The position numbers were made by a program, and so were the translations under genes. From positions 248,001 to 312,000 of the forward strand of contig NZ_LNRF01000002.1 of NCBI RefSeq assembly GCF_001557875.1: DNA of 64,000 nt. Direction: 5' to 3'. Below the pieces are notes generated by a model. It saw only the letters and a program-made list of their open reading frames with translations. It made no database searches and was not told the DNA's origin. The DNA comes from Vibrio splendidus (GTDB lineage Bacteria > Pseudomonadota > Gammaproteobacteria > Enterobacterales > Vibrionaceae). Positions within the stretch are counted from its first letter, which is position 1. Every line of letters begins with the position of its first letter. Below, one piece after another: positions 8,707-18,713 of this stretch.

Positions 8707-9807
8707 ATGAATAACCAGTTAACGAAGCATGGCAAAAAGATCATACACGTTGTTCAGCACCTTGCTCCAGGGGGCTTAGAAACTTTGACGTTAGATTTGT
8801 TGCGCCTTGCTAAACCAACAGACCAAGTGTTGATTGTGAGTTTAGAAGGCACAAAAGAAGAGTCGATAAACAACTGGCCTAAATTGGAACAGTACAAAAA
8901 TCAAATCGTCTTCCTAGATAAAGCTCCAGGCGTACAATTCAATATCATCATCAAACTGATTAAAGCATTTAATGGGATTCGACCTGATGTGGTTCATACC
9001 CACCACATTGGCCCTCTACTTTATGCAGGCTATGCAGCTCGCATTACCGGAGTTCCAACTCGAATTCATACTGAACATGATGCTTGGCATTTAAAGAATA
9101 CCAAACGTCGTCGCTTACAAGCACTAGCGTTAAAGGCTGCTCAACCAACGTTAGTTGCCGATGCAACACGTGTTTACAACCAACTGCGTTGTGCCTTTTC
9201 GTATAAGAACATCATCACAATTAAAAACGGTGTGGATTGTGAGAGGTTCAAACCGATGTCAAAAGCAGACGCAAGAACAAAGCTCAACCTTCCTACTGAC
9301 AAACACATCGTAGGTTGTGCCGGTCGTTTAGAGCATGTGAAAGGTCAAGACCAACTGATTAAGGCACTTTCACTACTTCCGACTAACACCGTTGTCGTAT
9401 TGGCTGGTGATGGTTCAAAACGCCCTCAACTGGAACAGCTTACTCACAGTTTGAATCTTAGTGATCGTGTGATCTTCCTAGGGCTAGTTGAGGACATGAC
9501 CTCCTTTTACGGCGCGTTAGATACTTTCTGTCTACCTTCTCGTCACGAAGGGTTACCACTTTCAACACTAGAAGCCCAAGCGTGCAATATTCCTACCGTC
9601 GCGATGAACGTCGGTGCTGTCGATGAAACGATATGCCCACTCAGTGGCACGCTCGTTAAAAGTGGCAGCGTTGCGGGATTAGCGAGTGCGCTATTAGAAA
9701 AGCAAAATGAACGCTTTTTGTCACCTCGTCGTTACATACTCAACAACTTCGACATTGTAAAAATGGTTGCCTCTTATAATGACATCTCAAAAGGAGCTTA
9801 CGCATGA
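8707..9807 (+). CDS. sypP: SypP-like GT4 glycosyltransferase
   Basis: A 366-aa GT-B glycosyltransferase. The N-terminal acceptor domain shows GGLETLTLDLL and VHTHHIGPLLYAGYAAR. The donor domain shows IKNGVDCERF, CAGRLEHVKGQD and the EX7E-type SRHEGLPLSTLEAQ. It is the first gene of the sypPQR unit under its own sigma-54 promoter. Its stop overlaps the sypQ start by 4 bp (ATGA), and an AAAGGAG ribosome site for sypQ lies inside this gene. The donor sugar is unknown. Confidence 0.8.
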   Translation: MNNQLTKHGKKIIHVVQHLAPGGLETLTLDLLRLAKPTDQVLIVSLEGTKEESINNWPKLEQYKNQIVFLDKAPGVQFNIIIKLIKAFNGIRPDVVHTHHIGPLLYAGYAARITGVPTRIHTEHDAWHLKNTKRRRLQALALKAAQPTLVADATRVYNQLRCAFSYKNIITIKNGVDCERFKPMSKADARTKLNLPTDKHIVGCAGRLEHVKGQDQLIKALSLLPTNTVVVLAGDGSKRPQLEQLTHSLNLSDRVIFLGLVEDMTSFYGALDTFCLPSRHEGLPLSTLEAQACNIPTVAMNVGAVDETICPLSGTLVKSGSVAGLASALLEKQNERFLSPRRYILNNFDIVKMVASYNDISKGAYA

Positions 9808-10991
9808 TCGATTGGTTGCTAGCGGGACTTTGCTTATTTTCTGGTGCGTTGATTGTATACCATCACGCAGCCTACCCTCTATTACTGCGTTGGTACGCCA
9901 AAAGCCACCCTGCGCGCCACGTTGAAGAGAGCCATCGTTGTTACAAAGACGAACAACAAGATTGCACATTACCAACCATTACCATTCTTGTTCCGGCATT
10001 TAATGAAGAGCAATGGATAGCGGACAAGGTTCGTAACCTTGCATCATTAGATTACCCAAAAAAGAAACTGCAAGTCATTATCGCTTGTGATGGTTGTACT
10101 GATGACACGGTCGAGATTGCACAAATGACCATTCAAGAAGCAATGTGCAGTGATATCCACTTTGAGATACATAACCACAAAGTAAATCGAGGTAAAGTCG
10201 CGACTATCAATGACGAAGTGACACAGATTACCAGTGACATTACAGCACTAAGTGACGTATCAGCCCTTATTTCACTAGATGCATTACTTATTGCAGCTGC
10301 TCATTTTGAAAGTGACAAGGTCGGTGTAGTGAATGCAACTTATCAACTGTGTCCAACAGGAAACGAAGGAGAGAACACTTACTGGCAGTATCAAACCGCA
10401 GTTAAAGAGTCAGAAGCTTCATTAGGCTCTAGCTTAGGGGCTCATGGCGCATTCTACTTGTTCAGAACACACCTGTTTGGACCGCTTCCCCTAAACACCA
10501 TCAATGATGACTTCATACTGCCTATGCAAATTGTCAAACAAGGTTACATCGCTGAATACGAAACCCAAATGGTGGCATTAGAGTTAGAAGAATCAAACCT
10601 AGAAACAGACTTCAAAAGAAGACTCCGTATCTCAGCTGGCAACATGCAACAAGCGATTCGATTATTTGGCTTATTTAGCCCTAAATTCAAAGGCATCGCA
10701 TTTGCCTTCTTCTCAGGGAAAGGGCTGCGCCTACTGACCCCATATCTAATGATTGTGTGCTTAGTGTGCTCAATCTTACTTAGCCACTACCTGGTATTTA
10801 AGGGATTACTTTTGGCACAAATTTCCGTTTACACCATTGGCGTACTTGGCTGCATCTTGCCAAAACGTTTAATGAATAAACCTATTTCATTGATCTCATA
10901 CTTGATTGTTGGACACTACGCCAACTTCATTGGTGGCATTCGTTACCTAGTCGGGCTAGAAAATTCACCTTGGACACGAGCGAATCATTAA
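9804..10991 (+). CDS. sypQ: SypQ-like membrane glycosyltransferase, GT2 family
   Basis: A 395-aa processive-type GT2 enzyme. One N-terminal membrane helix (about 4-22) precedes the GT-A domain, and two or three C-terminal helices (about 300-360) anchor it. Visible motifs are PAFNEEQWI, CDGCTDDT for nucleotide binding, and INDDFILPMQIV, where the Asp pair is the likely catalytic region. The usual metal-binding DXD appears as DVS near residue 150, a variation seen in some GT2 branches. It is translationally coupled to sypP. It may elongate the polymer or transfer a side-chain sugar. Confidence 0.8.
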   Translation: MIDWLLAGLCLFSGALIVYHHAAYPLLLRWYAKSHPARHVEESHRCYKDEQQDCTLPTITILVPAFNEEQWIADKVRNLASLDYPKKKLQVIIACDGCTDDTVEIAQMTIQEAMCSDIHFEIHNHKVNRGKVATINDEVTQITSDITALSDVSALISLDALLIAAAHFESDKVGVVNATYQLCPTGNEGENTYWQYQTAVKESEASLGSSLGAHGAFYLFRTHLFGPLPLNTINDDFILPMQIVKQGYIAEYETQMVALELEESNLETDFKRRLRISAGNMQQAIRLFGLFSPKFKGIAFAFFSGKGLRLLTPYLMIVCLVCSILLSHYLVFKGLLLAQISVYTIGVLGCILPKRLMNKPISLISYLIVGHYANFIGGIRYLVGLENSPWTRANH

Positions 10992-11000
10992 GGACTTATT

Positions 11001-11660
11001 ATGATGAATATTGAACAGCTATCTAACCAAAAGCTATACCAATACAAAATCTCAAGAGCTAAACGTACGTTCGATTTCGTAAGTGCTCTGTTAGCTCTGA
11101 TTCTATTGGCGCCTGTATTTCCTCTAATTGCGATGGCGATTGCACTCACGTCTCGTGGTCCTATTTTCTACCGCCAACTTCGCGTTGGTAAATCAACACC
11201 ACAGAAAATGGAACTATTTGAAATCATGAAGTTCCGTAGCATGTACGAAGATGCAGAAACTCGCTCAGGTGCAGTTTGGGCAACCGCGAATGACCCACGA
11301 ATCACACCGGTTGGTCGATTCTTAAGAAAGACTCGTCTCGATGAACTTCCACAACTGTTTAATGTATTAAAAGGTGAAATGTCTCTGATTGGTCCTCGCC
11401 CTGAGCGCCCTACTTTTTACACTAAATTAGAGAACGAAATCCCTTACTTTGCTGACCGCACTTATGGCGTAATGCCCGGTATTACAGGGCTTGCACAGGT
11501 GAACCAAGGTTATGACACCTGCATCGATGATGTACGTCGTAAAGTAGGTTTTGATCACAGCTACGCACTGAGTCTATGTTCTATGAAATCTTGGATTGCC
11601 GCTGACCTCGCCATCATTTCTAAAACTATCATCGTAATGGTCGACGGACGAGGCCGCTAA
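11001..11660 (+). CDS. sypR: SypR-like undecaprenyl-phosphate sugar phosphotransferase
   Basis: A 219-aa initiating sugar transferase of the polyprenol-phosphate hexose-1-phosphate transferase family (PF02397). The order is the basic leader KRTFDFV, one membrane-embedded hydrophobic helix (about 27-48), RQLRVGK, then FKIMKFRSM-like FEIMKFRSM. After that come TRLDELPQLFNVLKGEMSLIGPRPE and PGITGLAQV. It loads the first sugar onto the lipid carrier. AAGGAC precedes ATG 11001; ATG 11004 is equally possible. It closes the syp locus and is followed by a strong terminator. Confidence 0.9.
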   Translation: MMNIEQLSNQKLYQYKISRAKRTFDFVSALLALILLAPVFPLIAMAIALTSRGPIFYRQLRVGKSTPQKMELFEIMKFRSMYEDAETRSGAVWATANDPRITPVGRFLRKTRLDELPQLFNVLKGEMSLIGPRPERPTFYTKLENEIPYFADRTYGVMPGITGLAQVNQGYDTCIDDVRRKVGFDHSYALSLCSMKSWIAADLAIISKTIIVMVDGRGR

Positions 11661-11736
11661 ATTAATATGGTCTAAGGTGAAATTACAATTAATCTCGTCC
11701 AAGGCGATAAATATAGCAGTCTTGTCCACTGTGAAC

Positions 11737-11778
11737 AAAAAGCCAGCTTTGATAATGAATTATCGGCCGGCTTTTCTC
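11737..11778 (+). terminator. Rho-independent terminator at the end of the syp locus
   Basis: A long hairpin pairs AAAAAGCCAGC (11737-11747) with GCCGGCTTTT (11766-11775), and the inner arms GATAAT and ATTATC extend the stem. The T run follows. It separates the syp genes from the LysR/RND group. Confidence 0.85.
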
Positions 11779-11877
11779 TGTTTGATAACAAGCCAACTAA
11801 AAGAACGCTTCGATTTTAAAATCCAATTGGTATACGATGCCAACATACTGTTCTAAAAACGATTAAATACCGTTGTT

Positions 11878-12756
11878 ATGAAAATCGAAGATCTTAAGCT
11901 GTTCACCACCGTTGTCGAACTCGGTAGTTTCACTGCTGCAGCCAATGCTCTTGACCTCCCGCGAGCTAACGTTAGCCGTAGAATTAACGACCTTGAGAAA
12001 TCTCTCGGCATTCAATTATTCTTTAGAACGACTCGAAGCCTTTCCTTAACTAAAGCCGGCGAGCTCTATTACAAAGAACTGCTCAATGCATTAAGTGCGC
12101 TCGACAAAGCAAACCATATTGCTTCCAACCTATCAGAAGTTGCACACGGACAAGTGAAAATAGGCCTGCTGCCTGAAACCAGCGACATCATGCAATCAAC
12201 TCTATTTAAATTTCAAGATATGTACCCTAAGGTTGAGCTAGATATTCGCAATATTAGCAACGGTTTTGTCGACATGTACCGCCAAGGATTAGACCTAGCC
12301 ATGCATGGCGGTACATTGAGTGACGCTAACGTAGTTGCACGTAAGGTCATGGATCTCCAACGTATTTTTGTCGCAAGTCCTGAATTTTTAGAGAAAGAAG
12401 GCAAGCCATCAAGCTTAAGAGAGCTCGCCAATTACCCATTTGTTTGCTTTAGATGGCCAAGTGGTGACATCGACAAGCAATGGGACATCAAAGATCACAT
12501 CATCAAGGTCGAACCTTCGGTGGTGAGTGACAGCATAGGCTTCGTAATCGGCGGTGTAACACGTCACAGAGGCATAGCATTACTGCCAGAACTCTTGGTA
12601 CGACAACAACTCAAAGGTGGGGCCTTAATCAACCTATTCCCCAACGAGGAGCTTCAAAAAGAAGAAGCATGGCTACTCTACCCTCAACGCAAAGCGTTAA
12701 GTCACTCTGCTCAACTTTTGATTGATTTTCTATTACAAGAGCTTCCAAATCTATAG
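11878..12756 (+). CDS. LysR-family transcriptional regulator
   Basis: A 292-aa LysR regulator. The winged HTH spans roughly residues 1-60, with ELGSFTAAANALDLP and NVSRRINDLEKSLG typical of the CrgA/AphB-type branch. The substrate-binding domain fills the remainder. It lies 99 bp upstream of, and in the same direction as, the RND efflux operon, so local control of that operon is likely but unproven. The inducer is unknown. Confidence 0.88.
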   Translation: MKIEDLKLFTTVVELGSFTAAANALDLPRANVSRRINDLEKSLGIQLFFRTTRSLSLTKAGELYYKELLNALSALDKANHIASNLSEVAHGQVKIGLLPETSDIMQSTLFKFQDMYPKVELDIRNISNGFVDMYRQGLDLAMHGGTLSDANVVARKVMDLQRIFVASPEFLEKEGKPSSLRELANYPFVCFRWPSGDIDKQWDIKDHIIKVEPSVVSDSIGFVIGGVTRHRGIALLPELLVRQQLKGGALINLFPNEELQKEEAWLLYPQRKALSHSAQLLIDFLLQELPNL

Positions 12757-12855
12757 CTATTGTAATGAATATTATGACAGTGTTTCGCGAATAGACTAGA
12801 TTATCTAAACCTAACTGCAAGATAGAATTACTCCATAAATTGACAGGAGTAATCC

Positions 12856-13989
12856 ATGAAGCCTATTTCTCTACATTCATCTGTTTTGCAGCGTTCGTCT
12901 ATCTTTCAACAGACACCTATCTTCAAATACACAGTCATTGCACTAAGCCTAACTGCTCTTTTTGGCTGTAATGACTCTGAGGCGACGATAGCTCAGAAGC
13001 AAACGCGACCGATTCAAGTTATTCAACTTGAGCCTCTTTCTCATCAGATCGAAAAATCCTTCACGGGCAAATTGCAATCATCAGAAACGGCAGGAGTGGC
13101 GTTTCGCGTACCTGGTACTATTCAAAATATGATGGTCTCGGTTGGCGATTCAGTAAAGAAAGGCCAACCGTTGGCACAACTCGACCCGCATGATTACCAA
13201 GTGGCGTTGGAAGAGTTACAAGCTCGTTCTCTTGAAGCAAAATCTGCACACAAGCTAGCTAAGGCTGAACTTGCTCGAGTGAAACAAGCGATTGATGACA
13301 ACGCGATTGCCGATGTTAATCTGGATCGTGCTATCAGCGGCTATGAAAGAAGTGAAGCCGCGGTTAAAGTGGTTGAACAGAACATACGCCGCGCAAAAGA
13401 TTCGATTCGTTACACCCAACTGCTTGCGCCATTCGACGGCGTTGTAGCGGCATCTAACTTCGATCAGTTCGAACAAGTCCTGCCGGGTATTTCAGTATTC
13501 ACCATCCACAACCCTGATCAGCTTGAAGTTAAAATCCAAGTCCCAGAAAACTTAATTCATGAATTCCAACCAAATCAAACCGCTGGCATCAACTGGTATG
13601 GCTCAGAGGAAAAACTGATTGGGTACGCCACTGAAATTGCCACGTCTCCTCACCCTATTAAGCAGACCTACGCAGTGACTTACCATCTAGAGTCGCGCGA
13701 CAAATCTGTGTTGCCGGGCAAAGCCGTCACACTCACGACTCAACTTGGCGAACCAACCAATAATTTCTGCTTACCGTATTCAGCGATCGTGAATCCATCA
13801 GGTATCGAGCAAGTGTTCACTATTCAAAATGAACAAGCTCATGGCGTGACCGTGGACGTGGTTTCAATGTCTCAAAATACCGTGTGTGTAGAATCTATGC
13901 TCAACGATGGCGATTTGGTCGTGGTGAGTGGTGCTCAATACGTCATGGAAGGCCAACACTTCTCCGACATTCAAGTTAAGAGTCTGTAG
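12856..13989 (+). CDS. RND efflux periplasmic adaptor lipoprotein (HlyD/AcrA family)
   Basis: A 377-aa membrane fusion protein. A hydrophobic signal segment ends in the lipobox LFGC (Cys about residue 39), so it is probably anchored in the inner membrane by lipid. The lipoyl half-motifs GTIQNMMVSVGDSVKKGQPLA and LLAPFDGVVAA flank a helical hairpin (about 105-180). The start is supported by AGGAG 8 bp before ATG 12856. It is the first gene of a three-gene efflux operon, 7 bp before the pump. Confidence 0.9.
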   Translation: MKPISLHSSVLQRSSIFQQTPIFKYTVIALSLTALFGCNDSEATIAQKQTRPIQVIQLEPLSHQIEKSFTGKLQSSETAGVAFRVPGTIQNMMVSVGDSVKKGQPLAQLDPHDYQVALEELQARSLEAKSAHKLAKAELARVKQAIDDNAIADVNLDRAISGYERSEAAVKVVEQNIRRAKDSIRYTQLLAPFDGVVAASNFDQFEQVLPGISVFTIHNPDQLEVKIQVPENLIHEFQPNQTAGINWYGSEEKLIGYATEIATSPHPIKQTYAVTYHLESRDKSVLPGKAVTLTTQLGEPTNNFCLPYSAIVNPSGIEQVFTIQNEQAHGVTVDVVSMSQNTVCVESMLNDGDLVVVSGAQYVMEGQHFSDIQVKSL

Positions 13990-13996
13990 GTCAATC

Positions 13997-16900
13997 ATGA
14001 TAAATCTAGCTGATTTTGCGATCAAACAACGCACCTTTATCCTGTTTTTCACTGCATTGAGTGTTATCGCAGGCCTATTTTCTTACTTTGATCTTGGCAA
14101 GCTCGAAGATCCAAGTTTCACAATAAAAACGGCTGTCGTAGTAACACTCTACCCTGGCGCTTCAGCGGAAGAAGTGGAACAGCAAGTTACTGATACCGTC
14201 GAGACCAAACTGCAAGAGATGGGATCATTAAACCGACTTCGTTCACTGTCTCGCCCTGGCATGTCGATGGTGTTTGTTGACCTTAAAGAGTCTCTAAATT
14301 CAAAAGCACTACCACAAGAGTGGGACTTGTTGCGTCGTAAAGTGTCTGACATGAAGCTGTTACTGCCTTCGACAGCGCAGATCAGTGTCGTGCAGGATGA
14401 GTTTTCTGAAGTCTACGGCATGCTTTTCTCTATCCACAGTAAGGATGCTTCGCCTGCTGAATTACGACGTTACGCAGAAGAATTGCAACGTCGAATCAAA
14501 ACCGTCGATGGTATCAAGAAGATTGAGTTACACGGTATTCAGCCACGTGTTGTTCACATCGACATCCCAGATGAAAGGCTGGCGCAATACGGTCTATCTA
14601 TCACACAAGTTTGGTCACAGCTTAATACTCAGAACATGACTTTTGATTCGGGCAAGTTTTCAGCAGGCACTGAGCGTATTCGTGTTCAACAGTCGAGCGA
14701 GTTTGGTTCATTAGACGACATCAAAAACTTGATGATTAAAGGCGGCGTGAGCGAATTAGGCACCAGCTTAATCCGTTTAGGCGATATCGCAGATATTACA
14801 ATGGGCTACCAAGAGCCAATGATGACAGAGAACCGCTACAACGGCGTACCTGCAGTCACATTAGCGACGAGCCCTGTGACTGGCGTTAACGTGGTATCGC
14901 TTGGCGATGAAATCAATCAAATCGTCAGCGATTTCCAAGCAACCCTGCCGTTAGGTGTTGAGATCGCAACGGTTGCAAACCAGCCGGAAGAGGTTCAGAA
15001 ATCGATCGACAATTTCGTAAGCAACTTGCTAGAGAGTGTCGCGATTGTATTTATCGTCCTATCGATATTCATGGGACTAAAAAGCGCAACCATCGTTGGC
15101 TCAAGCTTACTGCTGACTATCTTGCTGACGCTTATCTACATGAACATCGCTTCAATCGATTTACACCGAGTTTCTCTAGGTACGTTCATTCTTGCGCTCG
15201 GCATGTTGGTGGACAACGCCATTGTCATCACCGATATGATGATTGTAAAAATCAACAAAGGCGTCGACCGCACCAAAGCTGCAATTGATTCTGTTAAAGA
15301 GACAGCAACACCACTCTTTGGCGCGACAGTTATTGCTATCATGGGTGCAAGCCCTGTTATCTTCTCAAAAACGGATGCGGCTGAGTTCGCAAGCTCAGTA
15401 TTCCTTATCATCGCCTCTTCGTTGTTACTGTCTTGGCTAGTCGCAATGACCTTCACAGCCTTGATGTGCTGGTTCTTCATCAAGCCAACCAAGCAAACTG
15501 ATAACACCAAAGTGAGCTTATACCGTAAGAGCGTAAACTGGACGGTAGATAACCCACTCAAAGCACTGACGGGGCTTGTTCCTCTGATCTTGGTAACAGC
15601 GTTGGCTATCCCGAGCATTGCCGTTAACTTTATTCCACAAGCCGACAGACCCATCCTATTCCTAGATTACTGGCTACCAAATGGCGCCAAGGTTGAACAA
15701 ACCTCACAAGACATGAAGCGCATCGAACAATGGTTGTTAGAGCAGCCAGAAGTCGAGAGTATTTCAACGTACGTTGGTGCTGGTGCTCCGCGCTTCTCAG
15801 TGACCATCGAGCCAGAACCGTTTGACCCTGCTTACGGTCAGATCTTGATTAACGCTACCGATTTCACTTCACTCAGCCCGCTGATTGCGCGTGGTGATAA
15901 ATGGTTAATGGAAGAGTTTCCAAACGCCGATCCTCGTTTTAGAAGCTTAAAACTGGCGACTGCGGATAAATTCAGTGTTGAAGCGCGTTTCTCTGGCCCA
16001 GATATCGAGGTGCTGCACGGCTTATCAGAGCAAGCGAAAGCTATCTTTGCTGAACATCCAGACACCAAGTACGTGCGTGACGACTGGCGTCAAAAGAGCA
16101 AAGTTCTAGAACCTGTCATCAACCAAGACAAGATGCGCCTCGCGGGTATTAACCGTGCTGACATTGCATTCGCGATGAAACGCGCGTCAGAAGGCATGCC
16201 ACTGGGTCGTATGAACTTGAACGATGAGCTGGTCACGATTCAACTGCGTGGCACAGAAAGTTCCATTCAATCGCTAGAAACTCTACCGGTTCGCTCTCTG
16301 TTGGGCATTCACAGCGTTCCACTTGGTCAAGTCATTGATGGGTTTGAGCTTACCAGTGAAGAGACCATGATTTGGCGTCGTGACCGTGTAAAAACCATAA
16401 CTGCACAAGCTGGCGTTGGCCGTTACACCACTCCTGCAGCGGTAAGAAACTCGGTTAAAGAACAAATTGAATCCATCCACCTTCCAGATGGTTACCACTT
16501 GGAATGGGGCGGCGAATATTACGACGAGCACAAAGCCGTCAGCGATATTCTTAAGCAGCTACCTAAAGCAATGCTGTTGATGGTGATTATCTTAGTGGCG
16601 ATGTTTAACGGCTTCAAACAGCCAGTGATCATCTTTACCACCCTACCGCTTGCGGCGACGGGTGCAACATTCAGCTTATTGCTGTTGGATAAGCCATTCG
16701 GATTCATGGCATTGATTGGCGCGGTAACCTTGACCGGTATGATCATCAAGAACGGCATTGTATTGATGGACCAAATTGAGCTTGAACGTAAGAACGGTCG
16801 GTCACTATCTGATGCAATCAAAGAAGCAACCGTGAACCGCACAATGGCGATCTCAATGGGCGCGCTCACCACAGCACTTGGCATGATCCCGCTGCTTAGT

Positions 16901-17119
16901 GACCTGCTATTTGACCAGATGGCGGCAACCATTATCGGTGGTTTGGCTGCAGCAACCGTGTTGTCTCTATTTGTAATGCCTGCGCTGTACAAGCTTTTCT
17001 ATCGAACCGAACAAAAGAAAACGGTAGAAGAAGCCATCAAAGACGCAGTGATCGTGCTTGATGCAACATCTCAGTCTACAAACAGCGGCACTCCAACCTC
17101 ATTCAACAAGGAGCAATAA
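13997..17119 (+). CDS. RND-family efflux pump (AcrB-type inner-membrane transporter)
   Basis: A 1040-aa transporter with the twelve-helix, two-porter-domain layout of hydrophobe/amphiphile exporters. Family signatures are GASAEEVEQQVTDTVE near the N-terminus, ALGMLVDNAIVITDMM in TM4 and GMIIKNGIVLMDQIE in TM10. TM4 carries Asp-Asn where AcrB has the Asp407-Asp408 pair; the TM10 Lys is kept. ATG 13997 is chosen because the in-frame start at 13928 lies inside the adaptor gene. It works with the adjacent adaptor and channel. The substrates are not predictable from sequence. Confidence 0.92.
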   Translation: MINLADFAIKQRTFILFFTALSVIAGLFSYFDLGKLEDPSFTIKTAVVVTLYPGASAEEVEQQVTDTVETKLQEMGSLNRLRSLSRPGMSMVFVDLKESLNSKALPQEWDLLRRKVSDMKLLLPSTAQISVVQDEFSEVYGMLFSIHSKDASPAELRRYAEELQRRIKTVDGIKKIELHGIQPRVVHIDIPDERLAQYGLSITQVWSQLNTQNMTFDSGKFSAGTERIRVQQSSEFGSLDDIKNLMIKGGVSELGTSLIRLGDIADITMGYQEPMMTENRYNGVPAVTLATSPVTGVNVVSLGDEINQIVSDFQATLPLGVEIATVANQPEEVQKSIDNFVSNLLESVAIVFIVLSIFMGLKSATIVGSSLLLTILLTLIYMNIASIDLHRVSLGTFILALGMLVDNAIVITDMMIVKINKGVDRTKAAIDSVKETATPLFGATVIAIMGASPVIFSKTDAAEFASSVFLIIASSLLLSWLVAMTFTALMCWFFIKPTKQTDNTKVSLYRKSVNWTVDNPLKALTGLVPLILVTALAIPSIAVNFIPQADRPILFLDYWLPNGAKVEQTSQDMKRIEQWLLEQPEVESISTYVGAGAPRFSVTIEPEPFDPAYGQILINATDFTSLSPLIARGDKWLMEEFPNADPRFRSLKLATADKFSVEARFSGPDIEVLHGLSEQAKAIFAEHPDTKYVRDDWRQKSKVLEPVINQDKMRLAGINRADIAFAMKRASEGMPLGRMNLNDELVTIQLRGTESSIQSLETLPVRSLLGIHSVPLGQVIDGFELTSEETMIWRRDRVKTITAQAGVGRYTTPAAVRNSVKEQIESIHLPDGYHLEWGGEYYDEHKAVSDILKQLPKAMLLMVIILVAMFNGFKQPVIIFTTLPLAATGATFSLLLLDKPFGFMALIGAVTLTGMIIKNGIVLMDQIELERKNGRSLSDAIKEATVNRTMAISMGALTTALGMIPLLSDLLFDQMAATIIGGLAAATVLSLFVMPALYKLFYRTEQKKTVEEAIKDAVIVLDATSQSTNSGTPTSFNKEQ

Positions 17120-17121
17120 AC

Positions 17122-18630
17122 ATGTATCCATTAACGAAGTTTAAAGTAGCTCCTATTGCTCTCGCCTTGTTGCTGACAGGTTGTGCGGTTGGCCCCGATT
17201 ACGAAGAACCTAAAACCACCATGGCTGAGACCTTCTTATATAGCCAAGGTGATGTAAATCAAGACGGCGTGAGCCAAAACGAGCAGCACAATCATTGGTG
17301 GACACAGTTCAATGACCCTACGCTCAATCAGTTAGTGGCCGATGTTCAAAACCAGAACATCCCACTTAAATTGGCCGCCGAGCGAATCAACATGGCGAAC
17401 TCATATAAGAGCGTTGTGGAATCATTCAAAGTCCCAACCATCAATGTCGGTGGCGGTTATTACAACTACCAACTGAGTGAGAACGACTCCCTACTCGGCC
17501 CGGTATTTGGCGCTTCTGATGCGGTTGAATCAGCGACCGGCATGTCGTTGCTTGAAGCACAACACGATGGTGGGTTCTTAGGTGCAAGCATCGCGTGGGA
17601 AATGGACTTGTTTGGACGTATCGATAAGCAATCCAACGCGGCGACAATTCGAGTGGAACAAGCCGAGATCTTTCAATCCGGTTTAAATACCTTGATCACC
17701 GCCGATGTTATTCACAACTACCTGCAATATCGTGGCGCTCAAGAGCGAAAAGCGATTGCACTAGAGAACATAGCCGACCAAAAGCAGACTTTAGAATTGG
17801 TCACCAAAGTGGTTCGTAGCGGCTACGGCTCTGAGTTAGATCTTGCTCAAGCCAAAGCCATGCTTGCCGCAACTGAATCCATTGTTCCTCAACTTGAAAT
17901 AGCAGAGCAAGTCCACAAACAACGCATGGCAGTGTTGTTAGGTGAATCACTTACGAGCGTGAACCAACGTTTAGCGGGTGAGTTTACCTTGCCGAGAATG
18001 AACGATGTTATTCCGACAGGCTTACCTTCTGACTTGTTAGAACAACGTCCAGACATCCGCATTGCAGAGCGAGAAATGGCAGCCATTAATGAAGAACTCG
18101 GCGCAAGCATTACCAATCGCTATCCAAAGTTCTTCCTAACGGGTACGCCAGGAGTGACAGCCGGAAGTTTTGATGACCTATTCAGTAGCGACTCATTCGG
18201 TTGGGCGGCCTCTGCAGGCATCAGTTGGAGTGTATTCGATGGTGGCCGAGGCGAAGCCATGGTGGAAATGAACGAAGCAAGGTTCCGTTCTGCAGCGCTT
18301 AACTACCAACACTCGGTAGATAGCGCCTTTGTAGAAGTCGATTCAAGCTTGTTTGCCTATGGCCGTAGCCAAGAGAACCAAAAGCGCATCGATGAAGCTA
18401 CCCTTGCCGTCGATAACGCGGTGAATAAAGCAAAGTCGCTATACAAAGCAGGCCTAGTCGATTACTTATCGGTGTTAGACGCACAAAGACAACAGAAAGC
18501 GATGCAAGATCGCCAAGTAGCCGCCAAGCTTCAAACCGCCAACACCACGATTGCGGTGTATAAAGCCTTAGGTGGCGATTGGAAAGTCGCTAATGAAACA
18601 CAGAGTGTCGAATTAGCTCACGTTAACTAG
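17122..18630 (+). CDS. Outer-membrane efflux lipoprotein (NodT/OprM family)
   Basis: A 502-aa TolC-like channel. The N-terminal signal ends in the lipobox LLTGC, followed by AVGPDYEEP, which is characteristic of OprM/NodT proteins. Two outer-membrane factor repeats follow. The second includes LPSDLLEQRPDIRIAERE and a C-terminal AGLVDYLSVLDAQRQ. It starts 2 bp after the pump stop, with AAGGAG upstream. It completes the tripartite exporter and is followed by a bidirectional terminator. Confidence 0.92.
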   Translation: MYPLTKFKVAPIALALLLTGCAVGPDYEEPKTTMAETFLYSQGDVNQDGVSQNEQHNHWWTQFNDPTLNQLVADVQNQNIPLKLAAERINMANSYKSVVESFKVPTINVGGGYYNYQLSENDSLLGPVFGASDAVESATGMSLLEAQHDGGFLGASIAWEMDLFGRIDKQSNAATIRVEQAEIFQSGLNTLITADVIHNYLQYRGAQERKAIALENIADQKQTLELVTKVVRSGYGSELDLAQAKAMLAATESIVPQLEIAEQVHKQRMAVLLGESLTSVNQRLAGEFTLPRMNDVIPTGLPSDLLEQRPDIRIAEREMAAINEELGASITNRYPKFFLTGTPGVTAGSFDDLFSSDSFGWAASAGISWSVFDGGRGEAMVEMNEARFRSAALNYQHSVDSAFVEVDSSLFAYGRSQENQKRIDEATLAVDNAVNKAKSLYKAGLVDYLSVLDAQRQQKAMQDRQVAAKLQTANTTIAVYKALGGDWKVANETQSVELAHVN

Positions 18631-18670
18631 GCTCTCTGTTCTCAGCTGAACGATGTAATAAGCATAATAA

Positions 18671-18703
18671 AAAATACCGCCGTTGGTTACGGCGGTATTT
18701 TTA
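18671..18703 (+). terminator. Bidirectional terminator between the efflux operon and ynfA
   Basis: AAAATACCGCCGT (18671-18683) and ACGGCGGTATTTTT (18689-18702) form a 12-bp stem with a 5-base loop, A-rich before and T-rich after. It can serve the convergent genes on both sides. Confidence 0.9.
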
Positions 18704-18713
18704 TGTGAGCACG

